This document shows, piece by piece, positions 26,633 to 35,582 of a stretch of DNA of 64,000 nt. Position numbers and translations under genes: made by a program. The first letter of the stretch is position 1. Each line of letters starts with the position of its first letter. Under the pieces are notes generated by a model. The model ran no database searches, had not been told where the DNA came from, and was given only the letters and a program-made list of their open reading frames with translations. This stretch comes from an uncultured Clostridium sp. (lineage in GTDB: Bacteria > Bacillota > Clostridia > TANB77 > CAG-508), in assembly GCA_900553985.1 (NCBI GenBank), contig USFW01000004.1, positions 30,172 to 94,171 of the forward strand. The letters are read 5' to 3'.

Positions 26633-27573
26633 TATTTATTTCCTCCTTCTATTAATTTCATAAATGCATCTTCTAATGTAGTATCTGCTTTTTTCATTTC
26701 AAAAATTGTAATATTTTCTTTAGCAAATTCTGAGAAGATTGTTTTTCTAATATCGATATCTTTTTCAGCTTCTATTAGATATTGTTTTGTTCCATCTTTA
26801 TTTTCTTCAACTAACTCAATCTTTTTTACACCATTTATTTTATCTTTTATTTGTTCTACTTTATTTTCAGTATCTTCAACCATTACATAAATACAGTTAT
26901 TGTTATTAACTTTGTTTTCTAGATTTTGTGGTGTATCTACTGCAACTATTTTCCCTTTGTTTATTATTATAACTTTGTTACAAATTTGACTTACTTCTGA
27001 TAAAATATGTGAACTTAAAATAATTGTATGCGTTTTTCCTAATTCTTTTATTAAATTTCTTATTTCCGTTATTTGTTTAGGGTCTAGACCAACAGTTGGT
27101 TCATCTAATATTAATATTTTAGGCTCTCCTACTAAAGCACCTGCCATACTAACTCTTTGTTTATATCCTCTTGAAAGATTTTTTATAAGTTTTTTCTCAA
27201 CATCTTTCAATCCTGTTTGTTCTATTATTTTTTCAACTTTTTCTTTTCTTGTTTTTCTATCAACTTGCTTTATTTCTGCCATATATGTTACAAATTCTTT
27301 TACTGTTAAATCAGTATAAAGTGGTACTCCTTCTGGCATATATCCTATTTCTTTTTTTGCTTTTTTTGGTTTTTTTAATGTATCAAAACCATCAATTATT
27401 ACTTCTCCTTCTGTTTGCTCAAGAAATCCTGTTAAAATATTCATTGTTGTACTTTTTCCTGCACCATTAGGTCCAAGTAATCCTACTATTTCGCCATCTT
27501 CAATAGTAAAACTAATATTTTCTACGGCTACGGCTTTTCCATACCTTTTTGTAATATTTTTTACCTCTATCAC
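26632..27573 (-). CDS. ABC transporter ATPase (GldA-like)
   Basis: This 313-residue ABC ATPase has Walker A GPNGAGKST, Q-loop GYMPEGVPLY, signature LSRGYKQRV, Walker B ILILDEPTVGLDP and H-switch ILSSHIL. A ~90-residue C-terminal extension is typical of multidrug/Gld-type ATPases. The start is GTG 6 nt after AAGGAGGAATT. It drives the permease and GldG-like protein encoded next. Substrate unknown. Confidence 0.92.
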   Translation of the reverse strand: MIEVKNITKRYGKAVAVENISFTIEDGEIVGLLGPNGAGKSTTMNILTGFLEQTEGEVIIDGFDTLKKPKKAKKEIGYMPEGVPLYTDLTVKEFVTYMAEIKQVDRKTRKEKVEKIIEQTGLKDVEKKLIKNLSRGYKQRVSMAGALVGEPKILILDEPTVGLDPKQITEIRNLIKELGKTHTIILSSHILSEVSQICNKVIIINKGKIVAVDTPQNLENKVNNNNCIYVMVEDTENKVEQIKDKINGVKKIELVEENKDGTKQYLIEAEKDIDIRKTIFSEFAKENITIFEMKKADTTLEDAFMKLIEGGNK

Positions 27574-27769
27574 AAAAAATTCCTCCTTTAAATTTTTAAT
27601 ATTATGCTCATATTATCATTTTATAGATTTAATGTAAAGATTTTCACAAAAAATTCACATAAGCTTTACGGGCGTATTGGTTTAATGTTTTTTGTAAATT
27701 TATCATATTAATTTTTATTACTCATATTTATTATATATAATTTATTTTTTATTTTGAGGTTGTGAATTT

Positions 27770-28393
27770 ATGGAATTTATATATACTTTTTGCTTGGCTT
27801 TTATTTTGATTTTTTTATCTGAATTAGGTGATAAAACACAATTGTTAGTTTTGTCTTTTTCTTCTAAAAGTAAAACAAAGAATATTTTGCTTGGTGTTGC
27901 TTTAGGTACTTTTTTTAGTCATGGTCTTGCTATTCTTTTCGGTAGTAGAGTTTCTGAATTGGCTAATCCTAAGGTTTCTTATTTCTTAAGTATTTTTACT
28001 TATATTTCGTTTATTTTATTTGGAGTTTTGGGATTTGTTTTTAAGAAAAAAGATAATGATTCAGATGATAGTAATTTGGATGATAGTAATTTTAATTTAT
28101 TAAAAAAAGTTTCTAAATTTAAAATAAATTATGTTTTCATAATTGCTATTAGTATTTTTATAGGAGAACTTGGTGATAAGACTTTTCTTTCTTCTTTAGG
28201 ACTTGGTTTACAGCATCCTGATTTTAAGTTTTCTTTGATTCTTGGTTGTATTTTTGGAATGGTTGCTAGTAATGCTTTTTCTATTGTTTTTGGGAAACTT
28301 CTAATGTGTAAGTTGAAAACTGAAACTATTGAGTTTTTTTCTAATTTGGCTTTTATTGTTTTTGGGATTTTGGGATTGATTTTCTTGATGTAA
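27770..28393 (+). CDS. TMEM165/GDT1 (UPF0016) family cation transporter
   Basis: This 207-residue membrane protein is built from two homologous halves, each with the E-x-G-D-K-T signature: SELGDKTQLL near residue 19 and GELGDKTFLSSLGLG near 131. Each half has three hydrophobic segments, separated by a charged loop (KKKDNDSDDSNLDDSN). Family members transport Mn2+ and/or Ca2+, in bacteria usually exporting Mn2+. I looked for a yybP-ykoY manganese riboswitch in 27600-27769 and did not see one. The 3' end abuts a truncated fic gene on the other strand. Confidence 0.9.
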   Translation: MEFIYTFCLAFILIFLSELGDKTQLLVLSFSSKSKTKNILLGVALGTFFSHGLAILFGSRVSELANPKVSYFLSIFTYISFILFGVLGFVFKKKDNDSDDSNLDDSNFNLLKKVSKFKINYVFIIAISIFIGELGDKTFLSSLGLGLQHPDFKFSLILGCIFGMVASNAFSIVFGKLLMCKLKTETIEFFSNLAFIVFGILGLIFLM

Positions 28394-28610
28394 TAAAAAC
28401 TAATTCTAATGCTTTTTTATGATTTATAGCTTCATATATTTCTCTTGGCTCTTTTCCTTCGATTTTAAAGCTATTGTCATTATATAAAATAGCATAAGTT
28501 TCAGCATAGGTAAGTGTACTTCCTTCAATGGCATTTGAATGATATGTGCTTCTTGTTATTAAATCTTTTATATATTGTTCGTTATTCAAAATAAACTTTA
28601 AAATATTCAT
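28353..28610 (-). pseudogene. Truncated Fic-family protein (N-terminal fragment)
   Basis: The fragment reads MNILKFILNNEQYIKDLI, RSTYHSNAIEGSTLTYAET and KEPREIYEAINHKKALELVF, the N-terminal helices and SxxAIEGN-like inhibitory motif of Fic/AMPylation proteins. Homology then stops at about 28395, where the reading frame runs into the 3' end of the transporter gene. The catalytic HPFxxGNG part is absent. This looks like a deletion remnant at the edge of the island. Confidence 0.7.
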
Positions 28611-28630
28611 ATTAATTACCTCTATTTTAT

Positions 28631-28665
28631 AAAAAAAGACTTGGAAAATGCCCAAGTCTTTTTTT
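28631..28665. terminator. Bidirectional terminator at the left edge of the island
   Basis: AAAAAAAGACTTGG pairs with CCAAGTCTTTTTTT, a perfect 14-bp stem around a 7-nt loop, with T-runs in both directions. Confidence 0.75.
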
Positions 28666-28701
28666 ATTGTCCCTATTTAAGGTTGGACTTCCTACATTTT
28701 T

Positions 28702-28713
28702 TGGTCGAAGTGA
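28702..28713. other. Degenerate third att-like copy of the tRNA-Pro 3' end
   Basis: TGGTCGAAGTGA differs at one position from TGGTCGAGGTGA, the core of the repeats at 32330 and 47290. It lies at the left boundary of the decayed element, where an outer att remnant would be expected. Confidence 0.45.
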
Positions 28714-28861
28714 GGAGAATTTGTAGTTCAAGTTTGCTTACTTTCTGGATGCTTTAGGCTTTTTTTATGTAGTTTGAATGCAGTTGAATAAATTTTATTG
28801 AAAAATTTTTTAAATGTTTGTATAATGGTCTTAAAGAAAAGCTATAAGAGGTGGAGAATTT

Positions 28862-29053
28862 ATGAAAATTATATGCTTAAAATGTAATGATATAATTGAA
28901 TCTTTAAGTGTTCACGATTATAAAAAATGTAAATGTGGAGCATGTTCAATTGATGGTGGAAATGAATATACAAGAATTAGTGGAGATTTTAAGTACATTC
29001 ATTGGGTATATGATGATGGACATGAAGAAGAAATACTTACTAAAAATAATTAA
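28862..29053 (+). CDS. DUF7695-type small Cys-rich protein
   Basis: This is a 63-residue protein. MKIICLKCNDIIESLSVHD, YKKCKCGACSIDGGNEY and a Trp/Asp/Glu-rich tail give two Cys pairs (CxxC and CxC), a small zinc-ribbon-like fold as in DUF7695 proteins. These are frequent in mobile islands of Firmicutes. AGGTGG lies 7 nt before the ATG. The function is unknown. It is the first intact gene right of the degenerate att remnant. Confidence 0.65.
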   Translation: MKIICLKCNDIIESLSVHDYKKCKCGACSIDGGNEYTRISGDFKYIHWVYDDGHEEEILTKNN

Positions 29054-29134
29054 TTGTAGATATTGAAAAATATGTCATAAACTTATTTACAATTTTATAA
29101 AATTTGTAATTTTGAATTTATTAATTTCTTCTTA

Positions 29135-29262
29135 GAATTTTGCCCGACTTTTTTGAATTTTGGTCAATCTTTGTCCGGAATTCGGCCGATTTTTGTCCGG
29201 AATTCGGCCGATTTTTGTCTGGAATTCGGCCGAATTCTTTTGAATTTAGGCTAAATCATTTT
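29135..29262. repeat. Array of about six degenerate 20-23-bp repeats with G/C-rich palindromic cores
   Basis: The three central copies are nearly identical (GAATTCGGCCGATTTTTGTC), each fusing the palindromes GAATTC and CGGCCG. Flanking copies are diverged (GAATTTTGCCCGACTTTTTT, GAATTTTGGTCAATCTTTG, GAATTTAGGCTAAATCATT). It stands out sharply from the A/T-rich background and lies between the DUF7695 gene and the 3' end of the AlbA_2 gene. It could be iterons, a partition site or another protein-binding array. Confidence 0.75.
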
Positions 29263-29285
29263 TTAAATTAGACAGTTTTAAATAT

Positions 29286-30962
29286 TTAATTATCTTTATT
29301 TAAAACCCATATAGAATTTGTACGACTTCCAATATTTTTTATTTTTTTCTCTTTATTTTGCAAACATTCAATTAATAAATATTTAATTCTTCTTTTTTTC
29401 TTATCTTCAGATAAAAATTCTGGCATTTTATCAAGTAACAAATCATTTATTTCATTTCTTGTTGCTTTACCATATGTCTTTATCAATTCTACTATCATTT
29501 GTTTATACATATCATTACTTAATCCACGATTTTTTATATATTTTGCTTTTTCATCTGTTATTTCTGAGATTTCTTTAGAAATATATAAGTTTGGATATCT
29601 TCCTTCTACTAATTTTTCTTTTTTTAGTAAATCAGACTGTTGCTTTGTTATATGTATTCCTTTTTGAACTCTATCTAATAGCATTACAATACCAATATCT
29701 AAATCAGTTTTTTCAAAAAGCATTTTTGTATATTTTTCATCTAATATTTTTCCATACAAAGTTATCTTTACTCTTCCCTCTACTGATAAATCATAGTCAG
29801 GCATAGGGAAGAATTTTTGCTTTTGATTATTAAATACTCTTCTTATACCACTTCCAGCAGTATCAATCATATTTAAATTAACCATTGCATTTGCTAAAAA
29901 CGGATTTCTATAATATGGAGGAACATAACTTTCATCTAGTAAAAATTTATCAACATTCTGAGGAATAAAAGTTCCTTCGTTTATAAAAATTAATTTTTCT
30001 TTCATTTCTAATATATTTATTCTACCATGTTTTCTGTAATCTTGATGAGCGATTGCATTGTTTAATAACTCTCTTAAAGTATAATTATCATATTGATCCA
30101 CTTCATTTGGAAATAATGTTATTTCATTAACCATATATCTATATCTTAAATTTCTAATTTTATTTTTTGCTTTTTCAACATTTACTAAAAATGGAATTGT
30201 AAAGTGTTCATAATCTAAAATTTCTCCATTCTCTTGCAATTTCCATGTTATTTGCGGAATAAAATCTTCAAACAAATAACTATTTTCTTCTTTTCCAAGT
30301 AATAGTAAAGCTGTACGAGTCACTTTACCATTTAATAAAACCTTCGCTTTATTTAGAAATGTAATATCATCCATATTATCCACTTCTTTAGCAATTTCTT
30401 TATCTTCATTTTTCTTTTTAAATTGTTCTCTTGCTTTTAAAATGGCTTCTTTGTCTAAATCATCTACTGTCAAACCTTCTATAATCTGTCTTGACCAATC
30501 GAAATTCATTGTTGACTTAATTTGATCAGATTTCATTTGATTTAAAGGAACTAACTCCTCATCATTTCTATCATAAGCAAATCCTCTCCATGTTGTTGGA
30601 ATTCCCATAGCTGCTGGTATTTTAAACATTATTACTCTTTTATTATCTTCTACAAATAATTCAAAAATATCCAAAAAAGTAATTCCATCATTAGTTACCT
30701 TTGTAATTTCTTTTTTTTATTTATTCAAATTGCCATTGTTTCTATATTTAGTGTTAACAAACTCATGAGTTTTATCTTTAATTCCAAAGATTAACCATGA
30801 ATATTGCTTTCCAACTAAGTTAGCAGCATTACTCAATGCAGAAAAGTATTTTCCAAGTTTTTCAAAATCAAAACTATTATTTGCTTCTTTATATTCTATA
30901 CACTCATTTTCGTCATTTTTTAATAATGAAAATAATATTTGTTCAAGTTCCGAATCTTTCAT
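29286..30962 (-). pseudogene. AlbA_2/HATPase_c_4 ATP-binding regulator split by an in-frame TAA
   Basis: Two minus-strand segments (30962-30717 and 30716-29286) are in the same frame, separated only by a TAA at 30719-30717. Upstream is the AlbA_2/Schlafen DNA-binding domain (ENECIEYKEANNSFDFEKLGKYFSALSNAANL, WLIFGIKD). Downstream are TWRGFAYDRNDE, the RecG-like C-terminal ATPase region (TLRELLNNAIAHQDYRKHGRINI, DTAGSGIRRVF) and a winged-helix tail. Family length is about 480-560 residues, so a single nonsense change (for example TTA or AAA to TAA) explains the break. It lies in the decayed left element. Confidence 0.75.
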
Positions 30963-30978
30963 TAAGACTTACTCCTTC

Positions 30979-31329
30979 CTATAATCTACTCATTATATCA
31001 ATATACTCACTAGCAGTTAATACTGTTCTATGTAAATGTAATTGAGTATAATAAGTATCTTTATTTTTTTGATATATAGCATTTATAATTTTACAATTTT
31101 CATCTTTATCAATTGTCATCACTAGACCTAACACATTATATCTTTGTGATAATTTTGTAGTATATAATACAATTCTATCAATTGCATCAAGTGGCATTTC
31201 TTCATCATCAAAAGAATCAATTTCAACAATTATAACACTATTCTTTTAATCCTTAACTTTCATCATATTTTGTGGTTTATGGGCTTTGATATTCTCAAAA
31301 TCATTAAATATATTATCTATTTTTAGCAT
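30979..31329 (-). pseudogene. Unknown protein split by an in-frame TAA
   Basis: MLKIDNIFNDFENIKAH ... MMKVKD is followed by TAA (31248-31246) and then in the same frame by NSVIIVEIDSFDDEEMPLD, YTTKLSQRYNVLGLVMTID and YTQLHLHRTVLTASEYIDI. There is no ribosome site near the ATG at 31329. AAGGAG instead precedes an in-frame ATA, as if an original ATG start was mutated. I do not recognise the family. Like its neighbour it appears inactivated by point mutation. Confidence 0.5.
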
Positions 31330-31359
31330 AGAAATATTTGTATTGGTTATAGATTCTCC

Positions 31360-31728
31360 TTAGGTAGTTTTTCCTATTCCACAACATAATTCGTTTATAG
31401 CTATGCTTAGTGTAGTATCATTTTTGTAGATTTCTTTTAATTTATTCATTTTCTTTTTTGTAAAGTTATATTTATCTTTAATAGCAGATATATCAAGTGT
31501 GTCTCTATCTGTTTCATTTACAAATACATCTGGTGTTCTTCCAAGTAAATAATCTATAGAAACATTAAAAATTGTAGCTAGTTTTTTTATTGCTTCTATA
31601 TTTGGCTCTCTTATATCTAATTCATATTTTGATATTACTGCAAGTTCTACTCCTAATCTTGTTTCAATATCTTCTTGAGTAAATCCATTTTTTTCTCTTA
31701 AATACTTTATTCTTTCTCCGTTTGTCAT
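31360..31728 (-). CDS. XRE-family transcriptional regulator of the decayed element
   Basis: This ~122-residue protein has an N-terminal helix-turn-helix (GERIKYLREKNGFTQEDIETRLGVELAVISKYELDIREPNIEAIKKLATIFNVSIDYLLG, split here only for description) and a helical C-terminus. Start chosen at MTNGERIKYL because the upstream 12 codons have no ribosome site, while AAGAAG precedes this ATG. It sits beside the truncated repA_N. Elements of this kind usually use such proteins as immunity-type repressors; target unknown. Confidence 0.75.
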   Translation of the reverse strand: MTNGERIKYLREKNGFTQEDIETRLGVELAVISKYELDIREPNIEAIKKLATIFNVSIDYLLGRTPDVFVNETDRDTLDISAIKDKYNFTKKKMNKLKEIYKNDTTLSIAINELCCGIGKTT

Positions 31729-31773
31729 ACTTCTTAATTTATGTATAAATTTTATCATATCCATTTTGGAAGG

Positions 31774-32106
31774 TCAATAATCGTTGAGAATTAAATATTT
31801 TTTATATAAAAGTTTTAGAAAGTTTAAAAGATTTAAAGAAGATGAACTTAAAAAAGTAAATACTATTTGAATAATAACAATTAAATTTTGTAAATAATAG
31901 TAATTAAATACTAAATATATATTTCTTTCTTCATCTATCCAATGATTTTTTTGAGAAAGTGATAATCTATCTAGTAAAAAGGCATATAGTATTTTACTAT
32001 CTGAATTTAGTCTATCTTTATATAAAGAACTTACAAATAGTTCTTGTGGTATTTTATAGTATGAATTTTCTAAATATTCATTATCTTTATAAGGTTTAAA
32101 TTCCAT
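31774..32106 (-). pseudogene. Truncated RepA_N replication initiator of the decayed element
   Basis: The first ~68 residues (YYKIPQELFVSSLYKD, NSDSKILYAFLLDRLSLSQKNHWIDEERNIYLVF) are nearly identical to the RepA_N protein at 46527-47018. The frame then degenerates into a Leu/Ile-rich shifted tail where the partner continues TREEVQEKLNLSDKTVTKSFKIL. It lies about 220 bp inside the 32330 att site, the same relative position as the intact copy near 47290, which marks both as ends of related elements. Confidence 0.75.
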
Positions 32107-32234
32107 AAAAAAAGTTCTCCTTTCTGTTTATTTGAAGAACTTTAAAACTACTTGATATTTTTTCATTGAAATTTTCTTGAAACTTTTCTTGAAGAAAATA
32201 AGCAAATTTTATAGAATTTTTTTGAACTCAAAAA

Positions 32235-32275
32235 AATTATGCTATTTCTCATTTTCATTGAAAAATAGCATAATT
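32235..32275. repeat. 13-bp perfect inverted repeat near the right end of the decayed element
   Basis: AATTATGCTATTT (32235-32247) and AAATAGCATAATT (32263-32275) are exact complements, 55 bp before the att repeat. A related shorter one (ACTATTT/AAATAGT, 47201-47228) lies about 60 bp before the att copy at 47290. These could be recombination accessory or replication sites. Confidence 0.55.
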
Positions 32276-32329
32276 CATAACTTTTGAATTTTTATAAATT
32301 CTCTTAAATTCCCTTGAAAAAGGGCAAAC

Positions 32330-32344
32330 TATGGTCGAGGTGAC
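32330..32344. mobile_element. Left attachment site of the young element
   Basis: TATGGTCGAGGTGAC is an exact 15-bp repeat of 47290-47304, which covers the 3' end of tRNA-Pro including its CCA. The integrase gene ends 129 bp to the right, as is usual for tRNA-integrating elements. The flanking gap 32107-32472 otherwise holds only inverted repeats (one at 32235; TTCTAGAA pairs around 32400-32420). Confidence 0.85.
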
Positions 32345-32472
32345 TTGTTTTGCACTTCGTCAACCTCTTATATATCAAACGTTTCAGACGTTATTTCAAT
32401 TCTAGAACATAATTCTAGAAAAAACTAGCTTTTCAGTCTTATTATTCCTTCTACGTCATTCCTTAGTATTTT

Positions 32473-33858
32473 CTAGGGATTTAACGATTTTTCTTCTTTT
32501 GTATATTCGTTGATAGAATCACCCAAAAGCATTTTAACACTCTCAACATATTTTTGCAACTCTTTTCGTTGAGTTTCTATTGGAAGATCTGTGTAAGTGT
32601 CCATTGTTTGCCTTATATCCGAATGTCCCAAAGTTTCTTCCATAACTTTATAGTCAATTCCAACAGAATAACTATTTGTAGAATATGAATGTCTTAATTT
32701 GTGATTATGTGCATTATCTTCAATTCCAACAAACTTACAAATTCTTTTTAAACAGTCATTTAAAGTACTATCAGTAAAAACATTCCCCTTTTTATTACAA
32801 AATAGTAAATCATTTTCATTTGGCTTCATATTTTTAATGGCATGTTCTAAAACTGGCTGTGTTAATTCAGTAAGCACAATATCACGCTCTCCACTAGGTG
32901 TTTTAGTTCTATCTCCTAAAATAGTATGTCCTTGTTTATCCAGAGTTGTAGTTCTTTTTATGTGTAATAACCCATTTTCTAAATCTACATCTTGTTTTTT
33001 TAAACCTAAAACTTCTCCAATACGTAATCCACAATGAATTGCTATTAAATATTCATCTCTATGTGAATATTTAAAATCTGGACTATAAAGATATATTAGT
33101 AATTTTTTAAAATCATCAATATTAAAAGATTTTACTTTCTCTGTTTTTACAATACTTTGAGGCATTTTTATTCCATAGTATCCAGCAAAATAATCTTCTT
33201 CAATAAATTTTCTTTCTTTTGCTATTCCAAAGGCTTGTTTTAATAATTGATAATCTTTTTTCAATGTATTTTGAGCATATCCTTTTTCTCTCTCATAATT
33301 TAGGAAATCTTCAACATCTTTTCTTGATATTTTATCAATTGTTTTATCAAACCAAGGACCAGAGTTTCTTTTAACACGTTTTAAAATTTCTGAATAAGTT
33401 CTGTATGTGTTATCATTGTTGGTTCCATTGTTATTTTTTTGTTTCATAAACTCAAGTGTTATTCCTTCAATTGTCATTGGAGATATTTTTTCTTTATTCG
33501 GTTTAGATTTTAATCCTCCTGGATTATCCTTTTTAAATTGTTCAGATTTATAAATTGCTTCATTTTGAGTTGCTCCTGTAAATTTTTTTCTAATTGTTTC
33601 TCCTGTTTCTTCATCAACTCCTACTACAATTGTTACACTATATTGCTCAGATATATAGAACTTATCGCAATGCTCGTTATCGGAACAATTATGGCAATCT
33701 GGACATTTATTCATTAGTTTAAGATTTCTTCTGTGATTGCAAAAATTTTTGTTTAAGCATTTGCTACATTTAGGACAAATAGGTCTATCATTTTTTACTC
33801 GTGCTTTTTTTACCAAGTATGGTGCTTTTTCATTATAATTTTTCTTCTTTTTGGTCAT
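32473..33858 (-). CDS. int: Tyrosine recombinase (integrase) with N-terminal zinc-ribbon pair
   Basis: This 461-residue integrase is expected to insert and excise the element at tRNA-Pro. The N-terminus has two Cys/His clusters (CPKCSKCLNKNFCNHR, CPDCHNCSDNEHC), then an arm-binding region (YSVTIVVGVDEETGE), a SAM-like core-binding domain (about 150-235) and the catalytic domain. The active-site set is visible: Arg in HCGLRIGEVLGL, His-x-x-Arg in HKLRHSYS, His in LGHSDIRQTM and Tyr in DTYTDLP. Start is supported by AAGGAG 8 nt upstream. The leader contains strong inverted repeats. Confidence 0.95.
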   Translation of the reverse strand: MTKKKKNYNEKAPYLVKKARVKNDRPICPKCSKCLNKNFCNHRRNLKLMNKCPDCHNCSDNEHCDKFYISEQYSVTIVVGVDEETGETIRKKFTGATQNEAIYKSEQFKKDNPGGLKSKPNKEKISPMTIEGITLEFMKQKNNNGTNNDNTYRTYSEILKRVKRNSGPWFDKTIDKISRKDVEDFLNYEREKGYAQNTLKKDYQLLKQAFGIAKERKFIEEDYFAGYYGIKMPQSIVKTEKVKSFNIDDFKKLLIYLYSPDFKYSHRDEYLIAIHCGLRIGEVLGLKKQDVDLENGLLHIKRTTTLDKQGHTILGDRTKTPSGERDIVLTELTQPVLEHAIKNMKPNENDLLFCNKKGNVFTDSTLNDCLKRICKFVGIEDNAHNHKLRHSYSTNSYSVGIDYKVMEETLGHSDIRQTMDTYTDLPIETQRKELQKYVESVKMLLGDSINEYTKEEKSLNP

Positions 33859-33888
33859 TTTGTATTCTCCTTTTTCTTGTAAATTTCG

Positions 33889-33949
33889 AAGAATACCTTG
33901 TCAAATCAAGTTTTTTAGATTATAATAGATTTAGCAAGGTATTCTTGCT
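33889..33949 (-). promoter_or_regulatory. Overlapping inverted repeats in the integrase leader
   Basis: AAGAATACCTTG (33889-33900) is exactly complementary to CAAGGTATTCTT (33935-33946). The right arm can instead fold locally as AGCAAG/CTTGCT (33933-33949). A TATAAT on the minus strand lies between them. Mutually exclusive pairings 30-70 nt before the integrase start suggest an operator or attenuator controlling excision/integration. Confidence 0.5.
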
Positions 33950-34036
33950 AAAGATAATTTTAAGTCTTAAGCTTATTGCTTAAGCAAAGTTTTGTATTGA
34001 GGATTTAAAGGGCAAATTTAAATCTTCTTTTTCTTT

Positions 34037-34219
34037 CTAATTTTTTTCATTATTTAAATATCTTCTTAAGTTATCTTCACTTATCAATAGTTTTCTTCCA
34101 ACATATCTTGCTCCAGACTCTTTCATTTTCATTATAGCATAAGCTGTTTCTTTTGTAACGTGTAGTCCTTTGCAAATATCTTGTGCTGAAAACATTTTAA
34201 TTCCACACATATTTTCCAT
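34037..34219 (-). CDS. xis: Excisionase-like MerR/HTH_17 protein
   Basis: This 60-residue winged-helix protein, KMFSAQDICKGLHVTKETAYAIMK then GARYVGRKLLISEDNLRRYL, is the standard form of element-encoded excisionases. It lies directly upstream of the integrase on the same strand and should act as directionality factor. GGAGAC precedes the ATG by a few bases. A G/C-richer structured region lies upstream. Confidence 0.85.
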   Translation of the reverse strand: MENMCGIKMFSAQDICKGLHVTKETAYAIMKMKESGARYVGRKLLISEDNLRRYLNNEKN

Positions 34220-34269
34220 AATATTTGTCTCCTTTCGCTTGTATTTTGTAATTTATATTTATCTCATTC

Positions 34270-34450
34270 CCTAAATTACACTGGGCTTTTACTGGTCGTT
34301 GATTTCTCAAACCTTTGGAATTTCACCACTAGCCCATCAGGGCTAGCTACACTCTTTGCGTGCGATGGTACTTTTAAACCACTCAAGCTGAGACTGTGTA
34401 GAAGAGCATTTCTGCTTCTATCCAGTAACGGATTATTCAATTTTCAATGT
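34270..34450 (-). ncRNA. Candidate structured RNA or leader upstream of xis
   Basis: The 361-bp gap between xis and the divergent DUF6076 gene holds ~180 bp that are clearly richer in G/C than the surroundings, with hairpins such as CTAGCCCTGATGGGCTAG and GAAGCAGAAATGCTCTTC and no long ORF. Only a short ATG ORF (MLFYTVSA) is visible on the minus strand. It could be an attenuator, antisense RNA or part of the element's origin. I do not recognise an RNA family. Confidence 0.4.
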
Positions 34451-34511
34451 GCTATCCTTGATTAGTTTTTACTAATCATTTAATAACTACTGACAAATAT
34501 TTTAGCATTGG

Positions 34512-34543
34512 CTATTGCATATGTCAATAGTTTGTGATAAAAT
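34512..34543 (+). promoter_or_regulatory. Promoter with internal operator for the DUF6076 gene
   Basis: TTGCAT (34515-34520), 17 nt and TAAAAT (34538-34543) form a promoter 38 bp before the ATG. CTATTG (34512-34517) and CAATAG (34525-34530) make an inverted repeat over the -35 region, a likely repressor site. Confidence 0.5.
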
Positions 34544-34580
34544 ATTTTCAGTAAATAACAGAGAGAGACGGTGAGGTAAC

Positions 34581-35582
34581 ATGGAAAGATTTGAATTACG
34601 TTTAAAAAATCAATTTTTTATAAATAGGTTTAATAAATACAAATTTATGGCATACCAAGATTTAAGATTTAATCAAAAACATAAAAGTTATGAATTTTAT
34701 AATAGATATGAGAAAATCAAGTTAGGAGTTCAATTATGTGACTTTTTAAATACTGATTTTTCAGATTTAAATAGTATTAGAGAATTTATTAATAAGTATG
34801 GTATTACAACAATAACTCATCTATCTGATATAAAAATTTATCAGTATTATTCTGAAAAAGAATATAACGAAATGATTGATGATGTTATAAATAATTTAAA
34901 AAACAAATTAGAAATGTATAAAAATGCTTTCATTGCTGATATTACATATATCTATAATTTAAATGACTTAGAAGAATTGAATGATTTAACTCCTATACAG
35001 AGATTACATATATTAAGAGATAGTAAAAAGGAATCTGAAGTAAAAAAATTATATGATTCAAATAATTTGAAATTAACTTTAAATAATTTGGGAGATTTTA
35101 CAAAGTTTTCTATAACAAGAGAGGCTGATGCACAAGAGATTGCAAAAAATGTTAATACAGATTATTTAAATACATATTGTTTTGAGAGCAATGATATAAT
35201 TCAAACATTTATAATTGAATTATTTGAAATGACTGAAATAGAAAGTACCGCTATTAAAAAATGTAAGAATTGTGGTAAATTCTTTGTCCCTGATAATAGA
35301 GTTGATGAGTTGTATTGTAATAGTATTTATGAAAATAATAAAACTTGTAAAGAGGTTGGACCTTTTAGAACTAAACAAAAGCTTATGCAAGAAAACGATG
35401 ATTTAAGAATTTATAGGAATGTTTATCAAAAATTATTATTAAGAACGAGAAGAAATCCTAATAATGACCAGTATGAAAGAGATTTCAATAAATTTAAACA
35501 AAAAAATATTGAATTAAAAGAAAAAATTGAAAAAGGAGAAATGTCTCAAGCTGAATATGCGGAGTGGTTGAATAAACAGTAA
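34581..35582 (+). CDS. DUF6076 protein with C-terminal zinc finger
   Basis: This 333-residue protein is commonly found beside integrases in clostridial elements. The first ~220 residues are helical and unassigned. Residues about 230-275 form a Cys zinc-finger-like module (KKCKNCGKFFVPDNR ... YCNSIYENNKTCKEVG), followed by a basic helix (KTKQKL-like RTKQKLMQEN) and a coiled tail, which suggests nucleic-acid binding. GAGGT lies 5 nt before ATG. It is transcribed away from int/xis and may regulate the element. Confidence 0.7.
   Translation: MERFELRLKNQFFINRFNKYKFMAYQDLRFNQKHKSYEFYNRYEKIKLGVQLCDFLNTDFSDLNSIREFINKYGITTITHLSDIKIYQYYSEKEYNEMIDDVINNLKNKLEMYKNAFIADITYIYNLNDLEELNDLTPIQRLHILRDSKKESEVKKLYDSNNLKLTLNNLGDFTKFSITREADAQEIAKNVNTDYLNTYCFESNDIIQTFIIELFEMTEIESTAIKKCKNCGKFFVPDNRVDELYCNSIYENNKTCKEVGPFRTKQKLMQENDDLRIYRNVYQKLLLRTRRNPNNDQYERDFNKFKQKNIELKEKIEKGEMSQAEYAEWLNKQ

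Noticed and set aside
24324..27573. Gliding-motility Gld system
   Set aside because: The ABC trio resembles GldA/F/G, but no other gliding genes are present and such trios occur in non-gliding Firmicutes.
27600..27769. yybP-ykoY manganese riboswitch upstream of the TMEM165-like gene
   Set aside because: The short A/T-rich leader lacks the conserved riboswitch core sequences.
29135..29262. CRISPR array
   Set aside because: Units are contiguous with no unique spacers and there are no cas genes.
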